Source of the DNA: Strongylocentrotus droebachiensis
Lineage: Eukaryota > Echinodermata > Echinoidea > Camarodonta > Strongylocentrotidae
Length of the DNA stretch: 64,000 nt
Assembly: GCA_035222895.1 (NCBI GenBank)
Contig: JAVYIG010000415.1
Coordinates: 496,001 to 560,000 of the forward strand
Direction of reading: 5' to 3'
Shown: positions 36,613-47,914 of the stretch, piece by piece
Layout: each line of letters begins with the position of its first letter
Numbering within the stretch: position 1 is the stretch's first letter
Program-made: the position numbers and the translations under genes
The notes under the pieces: model-generated
Databases searched by the model: none
The model's input: the letters and a program-made list of their open reading frames with translations, nothing else
Told to the model about the DNA's origin: nothing

Positions 36613-37004
36613 TGTTATGCAGAGACGGAGAAGGAGGAAAAGAGATGGATAACTTAAGAATGAGAAAGAAAAAAAGAAATATTATATAAATGTACATTAA
36701 AGAAAAGATTATGTGCATAATATAATACAAAAAGAGAGTAGGGAGAAAGGAAAATGAGGAAGAAAGCAAAACTGAGAGCGGGATGGAGATTGTAAGAAGA
36801 GGTAAATGACAAGATATTTGAAGGGGTGCTGCTTAAAGAGAAGGTTCATGGAGAGGTGAACAATAATTGTGAGCGTTTTTATTGTTATTATGCAAGTGTG
36901 GAAGAACATCAGAGACAAAAATGTTCCCTGAAAAGCATGGCTCTTCAAATGCCTTCATATTCTAAATATAACAACTTAAAAATCGGGCCTCATTTTTATG
37001 CCCC

Positions 37005-37210
37005 ATGTTTGTGTAGTCCCATATACATCTTTCTGTGTACAGTGCTTGTTAATTACCAAGACTAGGCCAAATTTCTAATCATTTTAATGCTTCCAGCATC
37101 TTGCAGTTCACATAAATACGTATATGCTACATGATCAACTTTTTCTGATTGATTCCACATCGTTTCTTTCACAATGCAATCGCATGACCAGGACTCAACT
37201 TTATCTTTAA
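37005..37210 (-). mobile_element. Inverted partial copy of the 12357 element
   Basis: The reverse complement matches the left half of 12357-12762, including the terminus (CTCAACTTTATCTTTAA at its right edge), TGCAATCGCATGACCAGGAC, and the GATCAACTTTTTCTGAT and CCAAGACTAGGCCAAATTT blocks. Homology stops near 37005. Confidence 0.75.
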
Positions 37211-37906
37211 ACAAAGATAAAATATATGGATACCCGAAGGGCCATTATATCATCCAGAAGCTTAACCGTGATCCTTCGTAAGTCAATAACATCATCAAAT
37301 TATATTTGGATGACATTATCTTATTAAACTAACATTTTATGTGTACATTAGTTCTGCATGTTCCCCGCCCTCTCTGTTTATAAAAAGCTATCGTATCAAC
37401 CATGCCGCCGCTCTGCTCACGAAGTGTTAAATGAAATCATCTTTCTTCATAAATATTATTTCAGCTCGACAACACATTTCCTAGACGAATAAAACAGTTC
37501 ACTGTCCCTCTATGTGCCATGATGTACCCAAGGGAGAACATGCTTTGTTGTAATGCCAAATGCAGTCTGTCGGCGTCTGATTTTACTTAAAGTATGACGT
37601 CACGCAGATAGTAAACTTAATTTTCTTTTCGGGAGAGATTGAATCAAACCCCATTATCTCCTCATGATAAAACTTTATAGGTTTGAAAGAGACTTGCGCA
37701 TAATGATCTTCACAATATTGTTGGCGCGATCATGACTCGAAGATATTGGTATATACGGAAACTCGATGTGGCCTTTCATAAATATTATCCATAGTGCAAG
37801 TCAGTTTGATCCATATGGTGAAATCATGTTCATAATATAATAATGATAAGATCCTATTTACCCGTGGTAGCCACGTCACTATCTATATTGCTCTTCCATC
37901 GGGGTA
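37211..37906. other. Nothing recognised
   Basis: AT-rich sequence between two repeat copies. No exon candidate, inverted repeat or microsatellite. Confidence 0.55.
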
Positions 37907-38077
37907 TGTTATTATTATTACCAGCAGCATGGCCAGGTATCCATCTAATACACTAAGATCGAGAGGGACAGTGTGGGCAAAACGCCTTGGACAATGATGT
38001 AAGCACCGAGCAAATATCGAACCCACGACCTTGTGCATGTGAATCAAGATCCTTCACCGATGTACCACAGTACTCCA
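37907..38077 (-). mobile_element. tRNA-derived SINE, ATT-tailed
   Basis: On the minus strand from 38077: a tRNA-like head with GTGGTACATCGGTGAAGG and the B box GTCGTGGGTTCGATA, a short body with TGTCC.AGGCGTTTTGCCCAC and GATGGATACCTGG, and an (AAT)n tail at 37909-37920. It shares the GATGG.TACCTGG block with 38325-38474 and 60690-60930. Confidence 0.7.
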
Positions 38078-38324
38078 AATTGCTGTGTATTTATTCTTTT
38101 AGAAAGAGAACGCACTTTTGCTTAAAGATGCAATTCTAATAATTTCCTGCGATAATAGCTGCAGCAAAATCTCACTATGTTATTATGATAATAATATACC
38201 GTTCTTGTATAGCGCATATCACATTGTGATTCAATCTTTCTATGCGTTTCCAAAGGACTTTAGTTATCATTACCCTAGCATTAGTTCCGGCAACCGTAAC
38301 ACTCAGTTCATTCAATGAATAAAT

Positions 38325-38474
38325 TCCACCAGGTACCCATCAAATACACCAGGGTCGAGAGTGGCAAATACAGATTAATGTCTTTTCAAAGGACATTTAG
38401 TGCCGCGTTGGTGTTCGAACCCCGTACCTTGTGCTTCACAGTCCGGAGACCTTTCCACTAGACCACATCAACTC
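38325..38474 (-). mobile_element. tRNA-derived SINE, 3'-truncated
   Basis: On the minus strand: head GATGTGGTCTAGTGGAAAGG, B box GGGGTTCGAACACC, then the shared core GTCCTTTGAAAAGACATTAATC, TTGCCACTC and GATGGGTACCTGG. No ATT tail follows, so the 3' end is missing. It lies about 250 bp from the SINE at 37907, in the same orientation. Confidence 0.75.
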
Positions 38475-39227
38475 TAATTTTATCTTACGTTTGCCGTTAT
38501 TTCAGGGGAATATACACCAAGTTGACATACGTAAATTGCATTTGGGAATGCATTGAAAAAACTCGTTCGACTTCCGCCTACACCTCCTGTTATTGTATAT
38601 TAATACAAAATAAATAATTTATATCGTAATGTTGGAAAACTCGTGAAAATATGGAATGTTTCTCTGTCTTATAGCAGCATTATAAATCTATAGGTTCCAT
38701 CAGAATTTGATAGACAAATAATTTAAATTTATAGTGTCCCTTATTTCTAATTAAAATCATGGCTTCATCCTCTTTGGGCGTTTCATACAATTAACCCCCG
38801 CTCCCACTTTATAGCTATGGCGAAAATATGATGTAGTAATCAAATGACCATTAAATGGTCATGATGACGGTGTATGCCTATTATCAATGCTTCCATATTG
38901 TGTTCAAATAACTTGGTATCTAAATATTATAGACATTGTCCATGAAATCAGGTTAATTGCAATATGTTTATCATATAATGAGGTCACAGATAGCAGGATT
39001 CTTGCACTAGTGAAACGTAGAGGACAAAAAGATGACCTCCCTCTTCCGCATCAGTTGTTATCCAGGGATTTTCTTTTTCTTTAACATGATGTTCATGATA
39101 AAAACAAAAATAATGTTTTATGCGTTCCATGTAAAATGTATAAAACATTTGAACAAGGCGGTACAGCACAAAGCTTATACGTAGACATTTCAATTATGAC
39201 ATGCATTTCATATATTTGTTCGTCTGT

Positions 39228-39275
39228 CCCCCCCCCCCCCCCCCATTTCCCTCCCTTTCTCTCTCTCTCTCCGTG
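39228..39275 (+). repeat. Poly-C run and short (CT)n
   Basis: Seventeen C followed by C/T-rich sequence and (CT)n. Confidence 0.93.
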
Positions 39276-39462
39276 TTTCTGAATATCGCTCTACCTACTT
39301 ATTTATATCATGTCGAATTATTGTACTCGTAGGTACTAAATGGCAATATTAATCAAGTTTTACATCTCTTTTGAGATGGACTTTTGCATTAATGGAAGAC
39401 GTTTTGTGTTTTTTTACCATTATTTTCTTTCAATCGAGTTTAGGGAATAGTCGTGCTTTTGA

Positions 39463-39570
39463 TGATGATGATGATAATGATAATGATGATAACAGTGATG
39501 ATGGTTATGATGATGATAAAGATGATGATGATAATTATGATTATGATACTGATGATAGTGATAATATCAT
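39463..39570 (+). repeat. (GAT/AAT)n trinucleotide array
   Basis: Gives an Asp-rich frame on the plus strand and an Ile-rich frame on the minus strand, neither of them a gene. Confidence 0.95.
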
Positions 39571-39972
39571 CTCTTTCCTCACACACACACGCGCGCACAA
39601 ACCCACACATGTAATAGCTTAGCTGCCCGCCCAAACAATCCATTAACTCCTGTCTCATGGCGTATCTATCTAAACAATCTGATTACAAAACCCGAACAAA
39701 ATACCAATCTACTTCGCTATATACGGAGCCAAAAATTGAAAGCGAATTACGCCCCAATCAATTCCCAATAACGTTGCCTTTATAGTATAGCACCAGCGCT
39801 TTCCTTCGCCATGTTCGTTGCTATTGTATCCAATGATTTATGGCTTGATTTCCTTATTATGTCAGACCTCCCTCCCGTGATATAAGGGATAACTCATACC
39901 CATAATTCGGTCTGGAGAATCAGTAACTGCCAGATGGTCGTAACTCCGATAGTTAGGGTTTCAGGATTCACA

Positions 39973-40362
39973 TTAAAGGCATCGTGTAACAATGTAACAT
40001 CGGAGATGCATGGCCCTATGTGTAATCAGTGTCTGTGATATGGTGTAATATTGAAACCCTACAAAAAAATTGCGCTTCAAAATGATTATGAAGTGCCTCA
40101 AAAAAGTAAATATCTTTCAATGACCGGTTTTATCATACTCATATTCCCTAATAGACTGTAGTGTTATAAAAAAAAACGTTAGGAAAACGAAAAATGAAAT
40201 TGCGATTTCCAATCATAAATATCTTGATCATCAGACAGGCGATCGGCTTGTAAAAGTAATGGGGTTCCTGACTGACCTAAAGGTTTATAATTATGAATGC
40301 AGCATGCGCTAATTCCAGGATTTTGTTTCAGAATCTGAGGCAATGTTACCGAGTCACTTTAA
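39973..40362 (-). mobile_element. TTAA-bounded element, copy B (inverted)
   Basis: It begins TTAAAGGCATCGTGTAAC and ends CAATGTTACCGAGTCACTTTAA. It is the reverse complement of 10735-11111 throughout, with scattered substitutions and small indels. TTAA bounds both copies, supporting these as true ends. Confidence 0.85.
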
Positions 40363-41284
40363 TATATACTTCAATGTATGTATTTCACATTGAAGTGTAA
40401 TATCATTGTTATTACCCCCATTGTCACTTTAATAACAAAAATAATGATCCAGATGACCAAAGATATATTGATATGTGCAATTTAATACTGAAATAAACAT
40501 ATATTTACAGCCGATGTTGTTGTAAAAAAAAATATTTTTTTAATTTTTTTAGCCTACATTTACTTGAATGGAAGATTTTTTTTTAAATGAATACAACTTC
40601 TAATCACAAGGAACAATTACAATCGTCTAAAACAAAATAAAAATCATGCTGTACAGAAGAATCGGTAGTTTTGAATTGTTAATACAGTGTAAAACTATCC
40701 TGCTGATATAATAAAACTACATCAGCTAAGACAGAGGAACTATTCCTAATGGTTATTTTCGTTGTAAATGAGTTATAACTCCTTGTAGTTTTGAGCTATG
40801 ATACCGATTTCCTCATGGTACCGGCCTAATTATATCGAAGACAGTCAATCGTAAATTTCATTCTGAAATCATAACTTATTTAGCAATTGGCCTATTTTTG
40901 AAGATATCTCATTAATTAAAAAAGTCTGTATGGTACCTAAAATACGTTTTAGAAAATGATTAGTAAGATATCATATTCATTGATAATTATCATCATTGCT
41001 TCGTTTGCTTTTCAGGGTGCTCACAAACTGTCGAATCAATTTTGATTGACCTATATTAAACGTGCATTCTTATTCTTTATCGGCTTCCGTTTCTATAGCT
41101 CGGGTTCCCCGCTTAATCATGGAAATGCTCTTTCTCCCACGACTTGTTATCCTCCCCCCTCTCTCTATACATATACATGTATATAGTTCTCTACCCCTTC
41201 CCCCTCTTTGTCAAACCAATACCCACCCCACTCCTATTATACCCGTTACACTGTTTCTCACATTTTCGATCTGCATCGACATTA
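40363..41284. other. Nothing recognised
   Basis: AT-rich, with A- and T-runs near 40520-40590. No exon or element. Confidence 0.55.
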
Positions 41285-42025
41285 CTTGATTATCAATTAT
41301 CAACAGCAGCAGCAGCACCACAACCCTTGTCACCCTCCGCCTCCCACTACTATTCCTCCATTATCAGTAATTTCATCGTCTTCATCATCATCATCATAAT
41401 AACTATCACCATCATCACCGTCTTCCTCCTCTACCCCTCCCCCTTCTCCTCCTCCGCATCATCATCATCATCATCATCATCACCACCACCACCACCATCA
41501 CCACCACCACCACCACCACCACCACTACCACCATCCTCCTCCTCCTCATCCTCTCCTTCCTCCTTTTCATCCAACTCATGACCATCATCACCGCCACCAT
41601 CATCACCTTTCTTCTTTTCCATCCCCGCCCCTCTCATCCCGTACGAATACCCGCCCAAAGCATATTATCCTCCATTTACACCCTACTTTACCTCCCCTTC
41701 CCTGCATAATCTGCTCCTGATCTTTCAAGTTGTTCTTTGTATTCTCTTCCTCCTCCTCCATCTCTCATTCTTCCCCTCCTACGCATGATCACCATCATTA
41801 TCATCATCACCATCACCACCAGCACCACCACTACCACCCTCACCACCCCCCTCCTACTCATCACCACCACCACCACCGTCATCATCATCACCTTCTTCTT
41901 TTCCATCCCCACCCCTCTCGTCCCGTACGAACACCCGCTCCATCCCTATTATCCTCCATTTATACCCCACTTTGCCTCCTCTTTCCTGCATAATCTGCTC
42001 CTGATCTTTTCATGTCGTTCGTTCA
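41285..42025 (+). repeat. (CAT/CAC)n arrays inside a 284-bp tandem duplication
   Basis: CAT/CAC triplets at about 41375-41535 and 41785-41895. The downstream blocks CCCGTACGAA (41638 and 41922), ATTATCCTCCATTTA.ACCC and CTGCATAATCTGCTCCTGAT are shared, giving a unit of about 284 bp. The triplet array is therefore part of the duplicated unit. Ser/Pro- and Met/Val-rich frames here are artefacts. Confidence 0.88.
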
Positions 42026-42029
42026 CTCT

Positions 42030-42519
42030 TCGATAATCAATACCCCGCATCAATCGTGTCCGAGCCTTCCAGCTCCAAATCCCCCTTACATTTTCCTCCC
42101 ACGTCTTCCTAACCTCTGCTACGAGACCACACATACCACACTCCTAATTAACTCCACCATCCCCCATCACCCCCTATAATTAACCCTCTTGATCCCGGCG
42201 CATCTTCCAAACAATGGAGAGCAAACCTTAACCTCATTAGGCGCAAATTCAAGCACTTAATTTTTCGCGGAGGGGAACGCCAGCCCGTTTTTTCTAGCGT
42301 CTGGTCGATTTCATTTTCCAATCTTTATTCTTTAATCGCGCTCGAATTTCATTTTCTAACCTGTTCCTTCGATTCCTGGAAACATGATGAGGTTAGGTCG
42401 ATCCAAATGGAAAGGTGCTTAGCTATAGAAGAGGGGGTATGAATGGACTTGAATGCGACAGGATGTCATGAATGTGTTGGAAATTGATTCTTTACCGATA
42501 ACCTGTCTCTGATTAAGAG
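42030..42519. other. Plain sequence before a transposable element
   Basis: No exon signals. The stretch is slightly less AT-rich than average. Confidence 0.5.
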
Positions 42520-42980
42520 TTAGCCTATCCGATATGCGTCGGGCTTTACAAGTATTCTAATCGCGTTTATTTGGAGAGTGACATCGGCGCGGGCGTCAGC
42601 CCGAGCGCCTATCATCACTGGTAAATGCGAACAGTTTTATTTTCTTTTATGTACCATGTTTCGTTCGTAGAAAATCTACGAACCCCCTGCAAAGCTCTTT
42701 CATGAATATTTATGTAGCATGGACCAAAATAGGCCAATGAGCGATGGGGAACGCGGAGATGATATTTGATTGGTTGAATCAAAGTGATCGATCACCAAAT
42801 AAGGCTAGTCTTATGAATCATGCATGAGAATACGCTCGTCACACATACGATACACATATATGAATAATGATGAGTTGACCAGTGATGATAGGCGCTCGGG
42901 CTGACGCCCGCGCCGATGTCAGTCTCCCAAACGCGATTAGTACACTTGCCATTTAGCCCGACGCCTATCGGATAGGCTAA
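42520..42980. mobile_element. 461-bp terminal-inverted-repeat element with GC-rich arms
   Basis: The left end is TTAGCCTATCCGATATGCGTC and the right end is its near-perfect reverse complement (GACGCCTATCGGATAGGCTAA). The arms reach about 105 bp and include the CpG-rich block GACATCGGCGCGGGCGTCAG and GCGCCTATCATCACTGG. TTAAGAG flanks both sides (42513-42519 and 42981-42987), a 7-bp direct repeat, or 8 bp if the A at the edge is counted. An 8-bp duplication would suit hAT; a 7-bp one would not decide. No coding frame, so non-autonomous. Confidence 0.85.
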
Positions 42981-43009
42981 TTAAGAGTAGGAGAGGTGGA
43001 AAGCGGTAC

Positions 43010-43065
43010 AGAGAGGGTGTGTATATGTGTATGTGTGTATGTGTGTTAGAGAGAGTGAGCGAGAT

Positions 43066-43102
<37 letters not shown>

Positions 43103-43110
43103 AAATGAAA
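43010..43110 (+). repeat. (GT)n and (GA)n compound array
   Basis: GTATGTGT units then GAGAGA units, starting 30 bp right of the element at 42520-42980. Confidence 0.93.
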
Positions 43111-43427
43111 GAGGAGATGGAAGAATAAGAGCTATGAAGAGCATGTAACATAATGAAAGAAAAAAAACGTAAGTGAGAATGAGATGGAGAGACACGAAGA
43201 GATAAAGAGAGAAGGCAGGAAAACACACAGAAAGGAACCGACATACGACCTAGTACATCTTCTCCTTTTTTCTAATGAGACGGCAGAATATTTTTTGTTC
43301 AAACATTACGACAATTACCATATATCCCCGGTGATGAAAGCGTCCCCTAAAATAAAATTAAACACCAGTATAACCATGACAAAGTCTGTATAAAGTGAGA
43401 GTTCTACATCTTACTTAGATATCATAA

Positions 43428-43765
43428 CTGATCATTCATGTTTACATTTTAATTGAAGTTATATATGTTAACATTGCTTTGTGCATGTTTGTGTATTGGG
43501 TGGAATTATTGTGAGCTGATCGTATATTGTGCGTGAATGTTTGCGTGCGGGTGTGCGCGTGTGTGTGTGTGCACTTTGTCCCAGCCACTGATCATTCATG
43601 TTAACATACATTTTAAATGAAGTCAAAAATATCAATATTCTGTGTGTATTATTTTGTGTTGGATGGAAATAAAGTGGGTTGATCATACATTGTGCGTGAA
43701 TGTGTGTGTGCGTGTATGTGTGGATGTGCGTGTGTATGTGTGTGAACTTTCCCCCGGCCATAATA
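43428..43765 (+). repeat. Tandem duplication, unit about 160 bp
   Basis: GATCATTCATGTT recurs at 43430 and 43590. Each unit contains AT-rich sequence, GGATGGAA or GGGTGGAA, TTGTGCGTGAATGT and a (GT)n run ending in ACTTT.CCC.GCCA. The microsatellite lies inside the unit. Confidence 0.82.
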
Positions 43766-43769
43766 GCAT

Positions 43770-44655
43770 CCTTAAAGTCATGGATAAAAGTGTACGCACA
43801 GTGACTTTATGTTCGGGCAAGTGGTCTCGAGCTAAAAAGAAATGGCGCGGAGGGTGGTTTATGGTGATAGATTTCCCGAGAGTTAATGGATGAGAAACGC
43901 AATCAATAACCTATGTCAATTATCTCCTACAGCCTTAAGACCATTCTGCTGAAGTGACTAAATGTATCATCACGAAATTGCCCGTGAACCGTAAAATAGC
44001 GCTTTCATCCTTATCTTTCGGCACACCCAGCGAGCCAGGTATAACCCGGTTAGATTATGGTGTATCTCCGGAATATATTGCATTCGTGAGTTGGGTTTTC
44101 CTCAGAGTCATATGGCTGCTAAAATAGGATATTACTGTTTTTATAGACGTAGACATTTAACAGGAGCCAGACGTCTGTGTATTTTTTATGCTTTATGCTA
44201 AAACAACTTATTAAAATTAAAGTCAAATACCCGAAAGAGGGAACGCTGATGTGAGTTTGGATACTGCATAGATAGAAACATTCAATTAAAGGAATCTTAA
44301 CGAGTCTAGAAAATGAAAGCACAGACTTTCGAAAAATACACTCAGGGATAATTTCAATACCCGATTGTTATGATTGTTTATCAATTTGAATCATATTTGG
44401 ATTGAAATCTTATCTTTGCATATTCAATTGGTGATGGACAATGCTATCAAAATTGATTATTGTTCATTTTACGAAAGTTTCGAAAGTCCTTGCTATCGTA
44501 TACTCAATATTTTCATCCACCATCAAAGTATACTCTACAAAACATTCTAAAGCTAAATACCTATCCAAAATAAAATTGAGGAGTCGTTCGTACTACGTGG
44601 TCCTAATACATTTTTGTACCAAGACGTTATTGTATTGTAAAACATATTTTAGAAA
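43770..44655. other. Nothing recognised
   Basis: AT-rich sequence without paired splice sites or repeats that I could pair. Confidence 0.55.
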
Positions 44656-45022
44656 AATATGAAGCATTATGTGACAAGCTTTAATTATTTGACTCTACTA
44701 CCATTAATACAAACGAGAAACTTAAACAGGAAATGTAATTAAACATAGGAGAACTGACATTGGTTGAAGCACGGACTCGATATATAAGATACATGTCTCT
44801 GCTTAAGGGAAAGACAAAGATCTCCATACCTTTAAACAAAGTATGAAGCATTATGAGATAAGCTTTAATTATTTAATTTTACAAGTATTTATACAAAACT
44901 AGAAACTTGAATAGACAAACGTAATTAAACATAAGAGAAGGGACATTGGTTGTACCAGTGGCTCGATACACATGTACATGTCTCTGCTTAAAGGAAAGAC
45001 AAAGCTCTCTATACCCCGATAT
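44656..45022 (+). repeat. Tandem duplication, unit about 184 bp
   Basis: GAAGCATTATG begins at 44661 and 44845. Both copies hold AAGCTTTAATTATTT, GTAATTAAACATA.GAGAA, GACATTGGTTG and ATGTCTCTGCTTAA, in order. Confidence 0.88.
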
Positions 45023-45109
45023 TCAATGGTCAACATGGCTGGAGTCATTCCTGGTATAAAGTAAAGCATGGACTAGTGGCCAATATTCAGACTTTATTCT
45101 GAGAGGACG

Positions 45110-45382
45110 CTTTTTTTTGGGGGGGGGGTCTCGAAATTTGAAAATTTGACATTTTGCTCCGTTGGGGGGGGGGGGTAAGGTCACCTTTCTTAGGTCAGCC
45201 ATGGGTGTAATTTTTTTTTTTTTTTTTTTTTTTTTTAATAATTAAAAAACAAAAACAAACAAACAAACAAAATTATCCAAAGGGGGGGGGGGGTTTTAGT
45301 TTTTTTTAGGGGGGTTTACACACATAAAAATACCAAGGGGGGGGGGGGGTTTTTAACCCCCAAAACACCCCCCCCCCCCTGC
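45110..45382 (+). repeat. Homopolymer-dense block
   Basis: G runs, a T run of about 30, (AAAC)n, further G runs and a C run follow each other within 270 bp. Either a genuine low-complexity island or an assembly or consensus artefact. Confidence 0.85.
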
Positions 45383-45409
45383 GTACGCGCCTGACCCTTC
45401 TTATAAACA

Positions 45410-45595
45410 TTTGAGACTAATCGCAACTTGTTTAAGATTGATATCAATCGCAACTACGTACACAGAAGATAAGAGACTGTAAACTTGCGATTGATTCGGA
45501 TCAATCGCAATTATGAACATAAGAGATAGGAGATTGTAAAATAGCGATTGATTGCCAGATTGGAGAACTTTTGATTGATTCGAATCAATCGCAAC
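45410..45595 (+). repeat. Repeated palindromic GATTGAT..ATCAATCGCAA block
   Basis: Palindromic blocks at 45436-45453, 45487-45508 and 45571-45592, spaced 50-85 bp, with a partial block near 45416 and another half near 45545. Each contains GATTGAT opposed to ATCAATC. Confidence 0.65.
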
Positions 45596-45981
45596 TCTTT
45601 AGAAGATGGGACACAGGTCATGCGATTACGACTGTGAAAAAAACTGTCTGAAAGCATCGGGAAAGGTTCACGGTGTAGTTACGTAGGAACTGATGTGGCT
45701 GTGAATTTTTTACTGATCCAAAGGAAACTAATTTTGACTTAATACTGCTAGAATCCATATGCAATTTCCATGGAAATTGGTTTATGGGACTATACACACA
45801 ATTGGCATGAATCTCTGCTCCAAACGTTAGGCCATTTCTCATCATAAGTATTTCGAATGTTTCATGTATGAGGGCATTTGCAGTGCAATCTTCTCAGGGG
45901 ATATCCTAATGGATAATTTAAAAATCAAATTGACACGCAAATAGTGAGAATACTCACAAATTCTTTTTTTTTCTTTCTTCA

Positions 45982-46175
45982 GAACAGAATTTTCTCTTTA
46001 AGCCCCTCGCAAACACTCCGCCTGCACCTGCGGCACAGACCGACAGATCGTGGCCAATTGATTCACGGTTTGCGAGTTGACTTTCCTACTCCCCGATTTC
46101 ATTTTGTAATCCACTCCCGTGTACCAAACATCTCGCGGTGCTTTAAACCGCGGGTGCGTGTTATTTGTACTTAAG
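45982..46175. repeat. Repeat-like segment with CTCGCAAAC hairpin
   Basis: CCTCGCAAAC at about 46006 and GTTTGCGAG at about 46068 close a loop containing GACAGATCGTGGCCAATTGA. It follows an acceptor-like CTTTCTTCAG, but the hairpin suggests a dispersed repeat rather than an exon. Confidence 0.35.
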
Positions 46176-46589
46176 GTACACCAGTCTCTTTTCTGTTTTA
46201 TATGGTGTCTTACCTGTAAATTATACAGAATGTTCTCGCGTTTTGTCCACCTTGACATGTGGTTTTCATTGAGTGCTTTCATTTCCTGTATCTTACGGCT
46301 ATTTTAACTTCTACAGTTTAACCAGAACAAATTATGGCTATTTCTGTAACATTTTCCTCGGGTATTGACCTGTTTGATCATTTTCTTTTAGCCAACGTCA
46401 CCCTAGACCTTTTTCACTATATCTCGCCGTGTTACATTTTAATGTTAAGATTTTGCATGGATTATTGATAGCCTGTAACATTTATGAAAACTAAAGTATT
46501 TAATTTGGTTTTCAATCAGTTACAGTATTCAGGATTACTTCATAATGCTCTTCTACGTATTTTTTCCCCTCTAATATAATAATATAAGA

Positions 46590-46694
46590 ATATTCTCTCT
46601 CTCTCTTTTTACCTTTCTCTTTTTTACTTTCTAATCTCTCTTTCTATATGACTGTTTCTTAGCTCTTCGCCACTAAAGCTTTCTCTGCCTCTCA

Positions 46695-46725
<31 letters not shown>

Positions 46726-46740
46726 CTCCCTCACTCCCCT
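46590..46740 (+). repeat. (CT)n-rich tract
   Basis: Interrupted CT units over 150 bp. Confidence 0.9.
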
Positions 46741-46744
46741 CTCG

Positions 46745-47648
46745 CTCCCTATAATATCACTATTTATCCCAGCTTTCTCTTCTCTCTTTCTCAGTCTTTG
46801 TTTCCATCTTCTCTTTATAATACTGGTGCCATTATACTTTAATCATGCGTCTCGTCAGTAAGTCTTTAAACAATGTCAAACTCATGAAAATGGTTAATAC
46901 TCGTCTTACTTCTGCTTCTAAAGACAATCCTACGTCTCTCTGTGTCCTATTTAAGAAACGAAATGTCGGTCTATCTTTTATACTAATAATAACGTGTCCT
47001 ACTTTTTAAGTCTAGTCTAGAACATAGTCCACTTTACCCTAATCATTGATGACTCTACTTTGCATTGCTTGAGGCACAATAAACTCTTTCCCCCCTTATT
47101 TGTAAACACGCAAATCGAGGATAAATGAACGAGTTGATTGTCCCGTCATTTGAAGATGTTGTTCTCTTCTTTCCCCAAAGTTTATCAATGAGGACGAAAA
47201 AAGGAACGAACAAAATGCCATGTAGTATGTGAGTGCGGGACAATATTCTAAAATTAAAAGAAAGTTAGCTAGAAATGATAAGATACTTTTCCATGAGACT
47301 TAATTGTATCAGACATTAATTATCGTTTAAAAAGATTCAAGTGTCAAAAAAGAGGTAAAAGTTGTGATTTTCTGTTATTCTCAGAATGATCATACTAGTT
47401 ACAATGATCATGATGATAAAAAAGAAATAATATACAATAAACCTACACATAGAATTAAATATTTTGATTTAATTTTATTCTGCATCTCACTGTATTTATC
47501 TTTCACATTTATTTCTTATTCCTTAGTCACTTGTAACCAATCTTGAAAGAAGATGGGACCTCGTGATAAGCAACCTCGCTCCCTTTTCTGTCTTCTTCTG
47601 TTTTTAAATTCTATCATTAAGAAAAAAAAGTGCACTCCTATTTGATTA
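46745..47648. other. Nothing recognised
   Basis: T/C-rich then AT-rich sequence. No exon candidate with both splice sites. Confidence 0.55.
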
Positions 47649-47914
47649 TAGATATAATAATAATAATAATAATATTGGATTCTTATATAGCTCACGTATC
47701 GACCTTGCAAGGTCCTCAAGGCGTCCTCAAAATGACCCGGCTATGCTAGGCTGTCGATTTCGACGTTCACAGCATTAAGGATTTCCTTCCTGGGTGAAGA
47801 GTGGCAAGTGTAGATTAATGTCTTGCCAAAGGACATTAGTGCCGCGGCGAGAGTCGAACCGCGGACCCTGTGATTCACAGTCCGACGACTTATTCAATAC
47901 GCCACAACACCTCT
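47649..47914 (-). mobile_element. Full-length tRNA-derived SINE with ATT tail
   Basis: Best SINE copy in the window. On the minus strand from 47914: tRNA-like head (GTTGTGGCGTATTGAATAAG, then CGGACTGTGAATCACAGG and the B box GCGGTTCGACTC), shared core GTCCTTTGGCAAGACATTAATC and TTGCCACTCTTCACCCAGG, a second segment with GACAGCCTAGCATAGCC, and the 3' end GAGCTATATAAGAATCCAAT followed by (ATT)n at 47651-47674. The head is fused to a body and has a degraded anticodon arm, so it is not a working tRNA gene. Confidence 0.85.

Noticed and set aside
36287..36769. 160-codon minus-strand frame.
   Set aside because: Crosses a (GA)n microsatellite; the remainder is AT-driven Ile/Phe/Leu sequence without a domain.
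43518..43745. Regular spacing suggesting a CRISPR-like or coding repeat.
   Set aside because: It is a two-copy tandem duplication containing (GT)n; no short direct repeats with unique spacers.
45982..46173. Segment between a good acceptor (TTTCTTTCTTCAG) and AAG|GTAC, open in one frame.
   Set aside because: It contains a CTCGCAAAC hairpin typical of a dispersed repeat, and the donor is poor.
47840..47914. Possible tRNA gene on the minus strand.
   Set aside because: Fused to a repeated SINE body; the cloverleaf is degraded.
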